Positions 1 to 11,504 of a stretch of DNA of 64,000 nucleotides are shown here, in pieces (position 1 is the first letter of the stretch; each line of letters begins with the position of its first letter). Both the position numbers and the translations under genes were made by a program. Below the pieces are notes generated by a model. That model saw only the letters and a list, made by a program, of their open reading frames with translations, was not told the origin of the DNA and ran no database searches. The stretch comes from Cucumis sativus (Eukaryota > Streptophyta > Magnoliopsida > Cucurbitales > Cucurbitaceae). The stretch covers positions 2,728,001 to 2,792,000 of the forward strand of contig NC_026658.2 of the NCBI RefSeq assembly GCF_000004075.3, written 5' to 3'.

Positions 1-66
1 GCATGTAACCATGGATCAAGGGGTGCACTTGGACATTTCAACTAGATTGATGGAACCATCATTGGT

Positions 67-130
67 TGGTCTTGTGGTAAAAAAGGAGACATACTCTCAA
101 TAATTAACTAAGAGTTCATCGGTTCAATCC
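67..130 (+). repeat. tRNA-derived SINE fragment in MSRA intron
   Basis: An A-box-like motif TGGTCTTGTGG (67-77) is followed 44 bases later by a B-box GGTTCAATCC (121-130), the spacing of an RNA polymerase III internal promoter. Together they give the head of a tRNA-derived SINE of the Au-like type known in flowering plants. The body probably runs on to about 215, but I cannot place its ends or a target duplication. It lies in the sense direction inside the last intron of the MSRA gene. Confidence 0.55.
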
Positions 131-998
131 ATGGTAGCCACATACCTAGGAATTAATTTCCTACGACTACTAGACTACTAGTTTTGTTGAACACATGAAT
201 GTTGTAGGTTTATGTTGTTATCCCAAAAAAGAAAAAAATAATAAAATAATAAATAAATGATTTTTTTTTAGCAAGGACATCATTCCAATGGTCGAAGATC
301 CTATGTGTTTTGAAAGGCACTTCCCTGAATCTTTAGAAAGCTATTTCTCAATGTTTGCCTTGTTTTATCATATATGTAATTATCAGTTGTGGATGTAGCT
401 AGTGCTATTTTAGTATAGTTGATTGACATGGTTTCCTTGGTTGCGTTTTCATTTGTTTGTTGGGGGTGGGGGTCAAATGTGAAATTCTAAAGAAAGTTGA
501 GTTCTTCTTGTGGCTCCTTTTGCTTGAAACAGTAAACACCATATACAACCATGTACTTTTTCCAAAGGTTTCCCATTTTAGGTCTTGGTCAGAGACTTGT
601 AGTGATGTGTTCACATTTACTCTAAAGCATGCTTTTAATCATATTCTTTTATGATTGGAGATATGAAAGTTTCCAAGCTTTTGAATCAGTGATTTCAGGG
701 GATACGGACCCATACTTGATTAGCATCACAGGTTACGTACTAATCTCCTTCCAACCAACTAAGGGGAAGAAGAAGTATTTTTCAAGGATTACAATAAGGC
801 TAATTTTTTTTTTTTTTTTCTTCTCTTTTAAAGACCATTCTTCAGTTTGAGCTACTTATTTATTTCTTATTCCAAAAGATATATTATATATGATGTTTAG
901 CTCCGAGATAACTTGTCATTGTTTTGCATTTGAATCTTTTCTGTTCATCCTCTTCCCTAAATGCAAGTAATTGTGATCATAATCTTTTGGATTTACAG

Positions 999-1250
999 GG
1001 AAATGATGTGGGAACACAATACAGATCTGGCATATACTTCTACACTCCTGAACAAGAGAAAGCTGCTCGAGAATCAATGGAACGCCACCAGAAGACATTG
1101 AACAGAAAGATTGTGACCGAGATTCTTCCTGCCAAGAAGTTCTACCGAGCGGAGGAATACCATCAACAATATCTCGAGAAAGGAGGTCGATTTGGCTTCA
1201 AGCAATCTGCTTCCAAAGGCTGTAACGACCCAATCCGCTGCTATGGTTAG
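999..1250 (+). CDS. MSRA: Peptide methionine sulfoxide reductase A, last exon
   Basis: This is the 3' exon of a cytosolic-type methionine-S-sulfoxide reductase, which reduces oxidised methionine in proteins using thioredoxin. The acceptor is atttacag (991-998) and the exon starts in phase 0 with [13 protein letters not shown], the conserved stretch of the MsrA substrate pocket. The end, [11 protein letters not shown], matches the plant MsrA C-terminus with its resolving cysteines. The stop is TAG 1248-1250 and a poly(A) signal AATAAA lies at 1398-1403. The exon with the GCFWG catalytic cysteine is upstream of the window, so the intron is at least 998 bases and the gene is partial only because the window cuts it. 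Family assignment is firm; the exact paralogue is not determined. Confidence 0.93.
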   Translation, partial: GNDVGTQYRSGIYFYTPEQEKAARESMERHQKTLNRKIVTEILPAKKFYRAEEYHQQYLEKGGRFGFKQSASKGCNDPIRCYG

Positions 1251-1397
1251 TTAAGTTCTTAGCAGGTAATGTTGGTTTGAAGCTCAAGATTATAGTATTC
1301 CATATGCAATTATGACTAGATTAGACGAGCTCTATCAGACATACTTGTAATAAGAATTCGAATGTGTGTATCTATCTGTAATTGGTTTGGCTTTATC

Positions 1398-1403
1398 AAT
1401 AAA
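1398..1403 (+). terminator. Poly(A) signal of MSRA
   Basis: AATAAA 148 bases after the MSRA stop, in a T-rich context; a plausible near-upstream element for 3' end formation. Confidence 0.5.
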
Positions 1404-1714
1404 TGAATACGTGGTTGCAACTTGCAAGGATGCTTTCCCTTAATTTCTTGGTCAAAAAATCTTGTGGAAGCCACATGGGTTAGTTCATGGTAGTGCTGGT
1501 TCTGGTTTTTTGGTCTTGAAAGTCAGGTTCTGATGTTTCGTGAACTGCATTAGTCTACTGAAAGTTTGGTTATTGTTCATTAATTTTATTAGATTTTGGA
1601 CCAATTGCAATAATCACCGTAGTTGTAATTACACCCTCGTACTTTCTAAGCCTTCACACTTACACAAGTGTTAAAATTGGGTCATAAACTTATAATAATG
1701 ATAATGGTTGTATA

Positions 1715-1757
1715 AATTGAACTCTCAAATGATTTAAACTTATTTGAGAGTTTAATT
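1715..1757. repeat. Inverted repeat (hairpin) in intergenic DNA
   Basis: The arms AACTCTCAAAT and ATTTGAGAGTT with flanking AATT sequence face each other around a short AT loop. It looks like the core of a small foldback element; ends and duplication not found. Confidence 0.5.
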
Positions 1758-4605
1758 TTATTTTTCCCGTTTGGAGATTTAATTTAAAAACTTGCAAATT
1801 TGAGGTCTAATGTTTTATCAAAGTTAGAGTGCAATGATTTTTTTAAAATAGTTTGTTTTTTATTATTATTTAAAAAAATTTCATCATGCTCATGACTTCT
1901 CTAATTTAGTTTTAGCAACAAATATAGAAGATGAAAATTTAAATATTTGTCCGAACTGTTTGCCATTTATGTTAGAATTTTCTCCATGATAGTATGGTAG
2001 TAGGAAGTAGAAATTAAAAAGAATAATACAATTGATTCATAAGGATTTTCTCCATGCCATTCTCTTTGAATAAATTGACATCTTTTAGGCATTGTTATTG
2101 ATGTATGCAATTGTTTATTGCACCACTTGCTACTACTTATTGGAGGTTTTGTATTGTATTTGCTTTATGTTAAAATAGGGGGAAACAGTCAAATATTTTA
2201 TGACAATGACAAAAGAAAGTATCTCTAAGGTGTTTGGTGTGTCAAAATACCCACCACTCAAATCAAGCCAAATTATTTGTTGTGATGAACACAACGAAAA
2301 CTTTAGTCCATACGTTTTTCTTTTCTTCCCTTTTTAATTCTTCTCATATGTCCTCTTTTGTTCTTTGGAAACAAAATTGTTTTCGTCTCATTTTAAGCTT
2401 TTTGTTTATGAAAGTAACAATTCTTACGCTTTAGTTGCTTACAATTTAGTCATATACTTTCAACCATTTGTAACACTATTTAATTTGTTTCGTAAACAAT
2501 ATTAATACCATTTAAAGAAAAGAAATTAAAAAAGATAAGGTCGTTTCTTAATAAAAATTGACACTTAATTTTTATATTTTTTTAATTATTATTTTAGAGA
2601 TTAGTGTTACTTATTTCATTTGAAGAATTCAATTGTTACAACGGTTACTTAAGTACAAAAAGGAAAGGAAAAAAAATCCTCCTAGTCCTTGTACTAAAAA
2701 GGATTTTTCGCCCCCATTCGATTTAGGTCATGCGGGTGGGATAAAGTGTCACATCTTTGATATCATTGAATAAGTTCAAGCAATATTACCTTTGTTTGTT
2801 GGTGATAAAAAATTATTCTTCTTTCATCAAAACGACTTTGAATGCTAAGTTTAGTTAAAAGTTACATGTGTTACTTTTAGCAATATGTTTTATTTATTTT
2901 TAATTAATACTCCCACTAACAATGCTTTAAAGGTAGAGAGAAGAACAACAATCGAACGACACTCTCAATCAAACCTTTTCTTTAATACAACAATTGAACT
3001 AAGGAGATTCAACTCAAATATTTTGGTGACTATCAATACACTTTAAGCTTTCGTTGGCAACAAACGTTTGAGAGTATGTAACCAAACTCTCTTACCAATA
3101 CAATACAATCACATGTGTATGTGTGTGTATATATATATGAAAAGATTTAAGAGGAAGGAGTGTCGGTGAACAATTAAGTGGAAAAAAATGTTGACCAAGT
3201 ATATAATTTAACTTATTTATTTTTTGGGGTAAATGAAATAATATTGAAAATGCTGAAGTAATACATTACACAGGTAGGGACTTAGGGCATCCCCCACACC
3301 TTTCCTTTTCAACATGTGAAGCACAAGCATCGCGGCCGACACGTCGTCGGTTCACTTCCCCTCTTCTCTAATTGTCGCCCTCCACCTATCTTTTTTCTCT
3401 AAATTATGTGATTTTCCTTCTTTTTCTTCTTTTTTTTTTTAAGAAAAATTGAGTGATTTTCAACCATTAGAAGAAAAAAAAACATGACTATAATGTAAAA
3501 ATATTGATCTCAATTTTATGAATAAAATATTGAAATGTTATTTTGATTTTTGTAATACTTTTTACTCTCAATTTTTAACTATTAATTTCAAACCTACTAT
3601 TTTTAATAAATCTTAATTTTCATGTCGAAATTGACTTTAAAAAAAGTTAGACTAAAAACTAAATTTATGGTTTGGGACTAAAGTTTAAAACGTGGCAGTA
3701 TAAGCGCCGTGCGATTGAGGTGAAGCATGAGATGACCACTCGTGGGCATTCATGTCAGGGAACAATCATTGAGTGTTTCCATTCCCAACCATGAATTCTT
3801 TTTTCTTTACTTTCCAATTTCGTTCTTAAATTTTAATTTTGCCAAAAACAAAAAAAACACAAAAGGAAAAATCACTTTTCTTGTAAAGGAAATTTGAACA
3901 AAAAAGGAGAAAAATTAAAGTGTTTCCAACCCAAATCAAAGCTAAATTTGAAAATAAAAAGTTTGGTTCAATTAAATTATTAGTAGAACAAACAAAAATA
4001 AAAGAATTAAAAGGAAATGTATAGTTCACTCGTGAAAAGTAAGCCTTTATGTAGCTAAATCATATACAATAGAGTTATACTTACGGTTGGCTCAACAAAA
4101 ATTATACACACATAACCATATGAGAATTGAGGTCTTAAACGGCATGCATCAACGAAAATCTTAACTCATTAGGGTAACAACATTTCATAACCAAGAGATT
4201 TCAAAAAATGCTAAATCAAATTCAATTCAAAGTACAAAAATTTCAACTTGATCACAGAGTTCAGAAATATCTTTAAACGTGACAATGACCTTAATAAACT
4301 TTGTACATCTATCGCTACCATCTATATAGTTTTTCTTTTATAAGTTATTTATGTTTTGAATAAAACTTATATTTCTATTATCAGTGAACGATGTAAATAT
4401 ATTAAAAAAAGAAACTCTAACTTTGGGGAGATTACACCAAGTAAAAAGTGCACATTTAGCTTTCCCATGTCTTCAAGAAAGCAAGAAATTAGGGTATGGT
4501 TTTGGTATGATGGTTGGCCAAATCAATCCCCTCTTACCAAAATCTACCATTTATTATTTATCTCAATTCATCCTAAATAATAAATAATATATAAATATAA
4601 ACTTA

Positions 4606-4660
4606 TTAAAGAATTATCAAATTTAATTTTTTTTAAAGAATTATCAAATTTAATTTTTTT
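4606..4660. repeat. 27-bp tandem duplication
   Basis: The unit containing AAAGAATTATCAAATTTAA occurs twice in direct succession (from about 4606 and from 4633), nearly identical, ending in a T run. Probably slippage or a recent local duplication. Confidence 0.7.
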
Positions 4661-6069
4661 TTCTTGAATTCAACAACACGTGAGAAAATGATAGATTTAA
4701 ATCTCTGACCTTTTAACTAGAAGTATATATCTTAAGAGTATGATACTAATACGATAAAATTCTATATTACAATAAAATTGATCTACTGAACAATACTAAA
4801 CACTTGATTTTTATATTTTAAAATTTGTCATCCTTATTAATTTCAAACATAATTAAATACATAGCTTTTCATTTATAAACGAAAAATTACACAAACATAT
4901 TAAACATTTACATTTGGTAACCGACATAGAGATATGTCCTCAATCATATCTCATATAAATTGTCACCTATATGGTCAGTGGATACTTAAAGTTAGGCGAA
5001 AAGAGGGACTAGGGGCCTTGTCTCCACTTATTATTTTGTGCGTGTGATTTTGATCGGGGACCCTCATTCGAAAGGCACGTTACTATATAGTTACCAGACA
5101 AATATAAGAATGTCAAAACGAACATAATTTAACTAATATCAAGTATGTTCTATCACTTACGAAACTAGATGTATATATAAAAGGATGAAAATGGCGTTTT
5201 TAGCCATGAGGTGAATAGAATAATATATAGTAGTTGGAAGGTGGGTTATGTGTTCACCTTTGCTTGTTGGAATAAAAGAAATGGAGTGATTGGAACCTTA
5301 TAACAAATACTAAATATTTATGGCACCAATTTATTTTAGAAAAAAGTGGTTTTAGAAAAAGTGATTTTAGAAAGAAAGAAAATCCAATAAATTTGTTGAT
5401 AGAGTGATGTGTAGATCTAAAGGCATTAAGCACGTGACAGTGTGACATTGCTTCTTAGCTTCCCAAAAATACAGCCTGTAATTTCTTTACTTATTCTTAT
5501 TTTTCTCTCAATCAAATGAATTTAATGATTTTACTTTCAATCATTTGCATTTCATTTCATTAATTACTCTACAAATCATTATATTTGTTTTGTTTTAAAA
5601 AATTGATTTGATATATAATTACGATATTAAAACCTAAATTTTTGTGGACACATACATACATCAACGATCAAATGTCTTCCAAAATTTAACATATTTTCCA
5701 AACCAAAACCCACGTAATGGTCATTCAAGATTGGATTATCTTCTATAAATTGCCACTTAACATCAAGAAATTTGTCCATTATAAAATTATTGATTCAAAC
5801 TATTATAGTAACATAAATCGAAAATGAGATTATTAAATTTTGAAAAGATTTGAAAAAGTTACTTCAAACTCGAAAATAACTACCTACGATTTTAGTCTTC
5901 GTCTTAATCAATTGTACAATGAATTTTTTCAAATTTGAAAATCGATCCCGATAAGAAATGTCCAATGAATTCTACAAACAAAGAGTGTGCTAACAACTTG
6001 GCTTAAAAGAAAAAGACATATTCTATAGGGCTATATCGACAATTCCTCCATTAAAGCAAAGAAAAGAAA

Positions 6070-6086
6070 GAGAGAGAGAGAGAGAG
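6070..6086. repeat. (GA)n microsatellite in cyclin 5' leader
   Basis: About eight GA units some 85 bases upstream of the cyclin start, in the likely promoter or 5' UTR. GA tracts are common in plant core promoters and leaders. Confidence 0.8.
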
Positions 6087-6168
6087 TTAGTAATTGATCC
6101 ACACCCACAACCAAAATAAAAATGAGAGTGAAAGCACTTCTGAAATAGGTGACGATCGATAATATTGA

Positions 6169-6930
6169 ATGGGAGAAAAAGAAGGAATGGTTGGGATTCC
6201 CAAAGTCATAAACTATCTATCCTCTGTTCTACAGAGAGTTTCAGATTCCAATGACAAAGAAAACAGGATGATTACCAAAAGGAATAATTCAGGTTTTGAT
6301 GGAATATCAAGACCAAGCATTTCCATACAAAGTTATTTAGAGAGGATCTTTAAGTATGCAAACTGTAGTCCAAGTTGCTTTGTTGCTGCTTATGTTTATC
6401 TTCATCGCTTTCTTCACAATCATCATCCTTCCAATCTTCATATTGATTCCTTCAACGTTCATAGACTTCTCATTACAAGTGTTCTTGTTTCTGCCAAGTT
6501 CTTCGATGATCTGTAAGTTCTTCTTCTTCTTCTTCTTTCAATATTTCTGCCAACTTTCCTCATTATCTTCTTCTTCTTCTTTCTTTAAACCTATCATGTT
6601 CGAATGTTTATTGATTCATTCCATAAAATCCTTGAAATAGATGAATTAATTGTTTCGGGATATATATGTAATTTTCTGTTCAGGTATTACAACAATGCTT
6701 ACTATGCAAAAGTTGGTGGAATAAGCACCATGGAAATGAACCATCTTGAATTGGATTTCTTATTTGGTTTGAGATTCCAATTAAATGTATCACCAAACAC
6801 ATTTCACATTTACTGCTCTTATCTCCAATCAGAAATGCTATCAACAACACAACCCAAACTCCAAATCCAAACACCTATAGAACAGCTCCATTCCTTCCCA
6901 GAAGATCCAGAAGCGCGCTTGACGGTTTGA
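6169..6930 (+). CDS. CYCU4: Cyclin-U4 (P4-type) cell-cycle cyclin
   Basis: Two exons, 6169-6512 and 6684-6930, joined across a donor ct|gtaagt and an acceptor ttcag, encode 196 aa, a normal length for plant P/U-type cyclins. The split codon restores the family signature FFDDLYYNNAYYAKVGG, followed by ISTMEMNHLELDFLFGL. These cyclins have a single PHO80-like cyclin box and bind A-type CDKs, linking nutrient or hormone status to the cell cycle. The cyclin box spans roughly residues 45-155. The start ATG at 6169 gives the MGEKEGMVGIPKVI opening, which lines up with family members. The C-terminal tail after about residue 160 is variable, as in relatives. U4 subtype is from the YYNNAYYAKVGGIS block and is likely; the exact member is not resolved. 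Confidence 0.93.
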
Positions 6931-6996
6931 GCCATCTCGGCATCTCGAAATCATTTTTGTTAAAAGGGATTGTTTTCAAATATAGGAAAATGAGTT

Positions 6997-7046
6997 AAAA
7001 TATTTATGAAGGTAACAAAACGTGGTTGTTATTTCATAAATATTTT
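6997..7046. repeat. Short perfect inverted repeat
   Basis: AAAATATTTATGAA (6997-7010) and its reverse complement (7033-7046) flank a loop that itself pairs partly (GTAACAA with TTGTTA). It sits just after the cyclin stop and could be part of a 3' UTR stem or a small foldback element. Confidence 0.65.
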
Positions 7047-7082
7047 CAACATTTTTGTCGTTTTAAAACAATTTTCTTTCCT

Positions 7083-7185
7083 AAAATCACTTTAAAACAT
7101 GTTTTTGTTCAATTCTATATTTTTATATTTGATTTTCGTTTTGAATAATTAAAAGCATGTTTTATAGTGATTTTGAAAGTGATAA
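7083..7185. repeat. Small MITE-like foldback element
   Basis: AAATCACTTTAAAACATGTTTT on the left pairs imperfectly with AAAGCATGTTTTATAGTGATTTT on the right, giving inverted arms of about 22 bases around an AT core. Related sequence with the same ACATGTTT and GTGATTTT words recurs near 31186-31385 and 53986-54165, so this looks like a dispersed MITE family. Confidence 0.5.
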
Positions 7186-9651
7186 AAGTGATTTTAATCA
7201 GCGTACAGTAGATGATTAGAAAGTGATCATAATTGTAATATGAAGGCTTTTATTTGTTGAGTTATGAACCTTATTAGGGGCAAATGTGGGAGTTCCTTTG
7301 AAAGCATTTTTCTTTGGGCCAAAAGAAGAATGAAAAGTTTATTCCCTAAATGGGTTTCTTATTTTGTTACCCTAATTTGCTTTCTTTCTTGTTGTTGGAC
7401 ATTTTTGCCCCTTTTATGTGTATTGTGTAGAGTTGTATTTGGATGATTTGTAAGATGTTATGAACAATTATTTGTAAGGATAGACATTGTAAGTTGTTTT
7501 GATTTAGCCAAATAAATAATTTAAATGTTTGTAAAAGTTCAATAAATTTAAATTTAATAAATAATTTTAACAAGATAAAATATAAACACCGACAATTTTT
7601 TTTTTTTAATTATGATTACGTTACGTAAAATTATTTATTTTGGTCGATTCTTATCATTTTTTCTCAAGTCAAGATAGTGATAGAATTTGAATGATATTAA
7701 AACAGTTGAATGTTTTGGGTAAGTAAAATACACATTAAGTAGCCAACATGCTATTCTATTCTTCTCCTTTATTTGCTCAAAATCCTTGAAAAAGTTTAAA
7801 TATATATTTTTCTTCTTCAAATAATTCAAGAAAATGGAAAAATAAATAAAAGAATACAATTTCAAAATTAAAATGTATTACTATGTTTATTTCAAAATGC
7901 TATAAAATGTAATTAAATTCATTTAAAACTTAGATGCTAAGTAAATATCATATCTTAAATAAAACTATAAAACCTTATGATTTTATACCATTTGATCTAT
8001 GTTTATGGATGAATGGTATAAGTGATAAATGTAGAAACCAAATTATATTACTACACTTTAATTTGCAAATATACTCCAAATTCATCTAAATAATATTTTG
8101 TAAAAATGGAAAAGGGAAAAAAACTATTTCTCATAATTTATTTTGAGGTGAGGAAAAAAAAAGGCAATAATAGCCCATGTTAATGAGGAGTGATTTTATT
8201 TGGGCTTAGGTATCCATTAAGCATGGCCCAGTTGACATTGGGCAACTTGGGCTGGTTAGTTAGGTCCATTTTCAGTATATTTCCCCCAAAAAACAAAGAA
8301 AATTAAATTTCAATACGAGAATGTCTCGGTAAACCAAATAAATCAAAATATTTAAAAAATATAACAAAATTTTATATTCTCGCCTAATAATAAATTTTTT
8401 TAAAAGTTTTGTCATTTACAATAGATTTCTATTGGTGTTTATTGATGACGATATATGGTAAAAATTGTCTCGTTTTAACGATCAAACAAACTCTTATTGA
8501 TTTTTTAAAAATTCAAATATATATCAAATAAATATTGTGTTGTTTATGTCAGTTTAGAAGGTTGCTAATTGCAAAACAACTTTTCGTATGTTTGAAATTA
8601 TTTTTATTTTTCATCGTAAGTCCACTGAATTAGTTTTTTCAAGTACAATAGAAAAAAGAAAATGTTGCTCGATCTTGCAGGATTAACTCAGCTGAAATTA
8701 ATAGCTTCTAACACCTACCCATGAATTTACAATCCAAATACCAATAATATTGGTTGATATTTATATGTGTGAATAATTATAAGGTTTGTCCATTATTCAA
8801 TTCTCTAACTAATAAATTTATAACACATTAACAATTCATTTAAATTTCATCAACATTACGACGAGACTAATCTTTTTTTTCGAGTCAACAAAATGCAATC
8901 CATAATGAGTTGATATCTTATCAATTTGTTGTCATTTAGTGGTCAACCTGATTTGTGAGATGATTTATAATTATTTTTCAAACTTCAACGATCAAAGTGT
9001 CTACTCTAAAATTTTAGGGACTAAATAGACATTTAACCTTCTTTATTATATGATTTTTTTCCAAAAAAATCTATATTAATTAACTTAAGTAAAAACTAGA
9101 ATAATTAACTGTTTGCATAAAAGTTTATTACGTAGTTTTTACATACTAACATTAGTACGTACTCATTTTTTAAATTCAATTATATGATTTTTTTTATAAA
9201 AAAATTGGTAAGTATATAACTCTAAATGGTTGCCGTATGTGTTATATTATGCTTTACATTATTAACCCCACAAGGAGGGGAAATTTTATACTAAAATACA
9301 CAAGTCATCCCCTACTCACATAATTAATAGCTTCTAAATTACACAAATCCATTTATCTTCCTTTCAAAATAATGATTTATTTTAGTAATTAAGAAAATGA
9401 AAAGATGAGAAATGGAAAATTGGAAAATATATTTTAGTCTCATTATAAAGTTATATAATACTACACACTATAATATATGATTATAAGGCTGAGTCTCATA
9501 TATATGGGAAAACTTTAAACAAAGCTTACAAACCATATATATTATAATTAAAAGCGAGCTAGCTTGCTAGGGCTAACCATATATATTCTCACCTTTTTAT
9601 CACCATATATCACTACACTTTATAACATATATTCATTCACATACATTTTTT

Positions 9652-10152
9652 CTACCCTTGCCTGTTCTTGTCCCTTGTAGTCATTGGCGATCGATACTCA
9701 TCACCACTCGGACCGCCGTATCCGCCACCACTACCGCCACCGCCGGAGTTACCGTAGCCACTTCCAGACCCATATCCACCACCATGAGCACCACCACTCC
9801 CACTTCCATACCCATATCCCGACCCGGACCCAGATCCCGACCCAAATCCATATCCATAACCTTTTCCAAACCCGGTTGGAGAGCGGCCCGAACCGGAACC
9901 GAAACCCCAACCGCTCCCAGGGCTTGAACCCCAACCCCAATTGTAGTCCCAATTAGGACCATGGCCGGAGCCATAGGCCCCAGTGGGGTTCCCATTCCCA
10001 CCACCACCTCCTCCACTGGGTGAACCCCAAGACATGTCAGGGAAATTGAGAAGTTTCCGGGGAGTAGCGCCGCAGCTGACGGTGGAGGAAGATGTGAGTA
10101 CAAAGAGAAGAAAGAAGAGAGATGAGAGATGGAATTTAGATGGTTCTTTCAT
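9652..10152 (-). CDS. Secreted glycine-rich protein (cell-wall type)
   Basis: A single-exon gene for 166 aa. Residues 1 to about 27 form a signal peptide: a basic start, then a hydrophobic core rich in L, F and S ending near TVSCGA. From residue 45 on the chain is dominated by glycine with serine and tyrosine in GSGSG, GYGYG and GGGY repeats, and a few tryptophans (NWDYNWGWG). It ends with a charged tail, DEYRSPMTTRDKNRQ. This matches plant glycine-rich cell wall or apoplastic proteins of class I type; the tyrosines could be cross-linked. There is no RNA-recognition motif or cysteine-rich domain, so the RNA-binding GRP and GRP3 types are unlikely. A TATA box lies 109-116 bases upstream. The GC-rich simple codons leave other frames open by chance. 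Biological role unknown. Confidence 0.85.
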   Translation of the reverse strand: MKEPSKFHLSSLFFLLFVLTSSSTVSCGATPRKLLNFPDMSWGSPSGGGGGGNGNPTGAYGSGHGPNWDYNWGWGSSPGSGWGFGSGSGRSPTGFGKGYGYGFGSGSGSGSGYGYGSGSGGAHGGGYGSGSGYGNSGGGGSGGGYGGPSGDEYRSPMTTRDKNRQG

Positions 10153-10260
10153 ATTTTTAGTGAGTTTTCTTTTATTCTAAGAGAGAAAGAGAGAGATTTG
10201 AAATTATTATTAATTGGTTGAAGGATAGAAGTTGTGTTGTGTAGTGATCATTAAAGTGGC

Positions 10261-10268
10261 TTTTATAG
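10261..10268 (-). promoter_or_regulatory. TATA box of glycine-rich protein gene
   Basis: CTATAAAA on the minus strand, 109 bases before the start codon, placing transcription start around 10230-10240 and a leader of about 80 bases. A GA-rich tract at 10181-10197 would lie in the leader. Confidence 0.65.
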
Positions 10269-11482
10269 TGGGGGGAGTGTTGGTGGGTTTCATCTTATGA
10301 CATGATTAATTCTTTTTTTGAATAAAGATTAAACCTGTGACGACATACTTTTCAACTTTACTAATATTATTAAGTATTATAGTTTATATAATACAATAAT
10401 TAGTAATTATTATATAGTCATATTTTTTCCCTTTGTGAGTGCACTTGTCCATACTCCACAATTTTACCCCACAAAAACACCAAAACTTCACATAAAAGTG
10501 ACTAGACGGTGGAAACAAAATCCCTATTACTCCTTTACGTTATAAGATAATGCCAAAACAACAAAATAATTAATTAGGAAAAAAAACAACAAATCTTATA
10601 AGTTATATCAATCAAATCGAGTTGGTTTGATACATTCATTTGGATAATATATGTAATTAAGTCGGTTTTATTAAATTCTAAAAAATTTCAAGTTGATCTA
10701 AATAAATAATTTTGATTTACTTTTTAATAGATGACAATTAACATAATCTCACATATACTACTCTACTATGTTATTTTATAATTTATTTTTACATCAATCA
10801 TTTGATAAACTTTTTATTAATAGATACGAAAAATAATGAAAATATCTACATAGACCCAAACAAACAACTATTCAGAAATAGGATCAAACACTACTTCACA
10901 TATCTCTTTTACTCTATATAGTACAGTATAGTATATTCATGATAGACCCTAGCAGGGCACTAGAAAATAAGCATGCATGCAAACAAATTTAATCAAATAT
11001 TTATCACTTATATATACTCACTTCTATATTTTATTAATTTGATATATTAATAATAAATCAAAAAACACAATTAAAAAGAAAACATCTGATAGTTTTATCA
11101 TTCATAAATCATATAAGAAAATATAGAAGGTTGTCGTTATCTTTAGGATGAATTAAACTTAAGTTTGTCATATATGTTGGTGCCTCTTCATCAAAAGCTG
11201 GTTTTTTCAGTTTGTCTTTTATTTCTTTCCAAAAATGGGTTTGTTGCTTATATATAATATATATTAATCAAGTTGTGTGTGGTGATAAGGTCAATTTTTT
11301 ATGGAAAAAAATATCTATATAGTGGAGGTTTGAGTAAGGTTGACGTAATATGAACATTTTGTGTGTAAATGTGTTATGTAAATCAAAATCTATTTTATTA
11401 TGATTAGCTTGTATTGTATTTCATGTACCACTAAATGTTCAAAATAAAAATGGAAATGCCACTATTTTACTTCATTTTATTT

Positions 11483-11504
11483 TATATATATATATATATA
11501 TATA
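11483..11504. repeat. (TA)n microsatellite
   Basis: About eleven uninterrupted TA units; likely length-polymorphic. Confidence 0.85.

Larger units (their letters stand above)
1404..6168. other. AT-rich intergenic stretch, no gene seen
   Basis: No open frame here has recognisable protein content. It holds an inverted repeat at 1715-1757, AT-rich low complexity, a 27-bp tandem duplication at 4606-4660, and a possible antisense SINE-like relic around 4669-4765 whose reverse strand shows a B-box-like stretch. The last few hundred bases should contain the promoter of the cyclin gene. Confidence 0.6.
6931..9651. other. AT-rich intergenic stretch between convergent genes
   Basis: No gene recognised. 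It lies between the 3' ends of the cyclin and the glycine-rich protein gene. It contains foldback sequences at 6997-7046 and 7083-7185, and a gene-free group of GGCCCA/GGGCT motifs at 8174-8256. Confidence 0.6.

Noticed and set aside
4356-4587. Two overlapping short open frames on the plus strand
   Set aside because: Composition matches surrounding intergenic DNA and no domain or splice partner is visible.
9658-9956. Open frames on the plus strand opposite the glycine-rich protein
   Set aside because: They are chance by-products of the GC-rich simple codons of the real gene; no start context, signal or family similarity.
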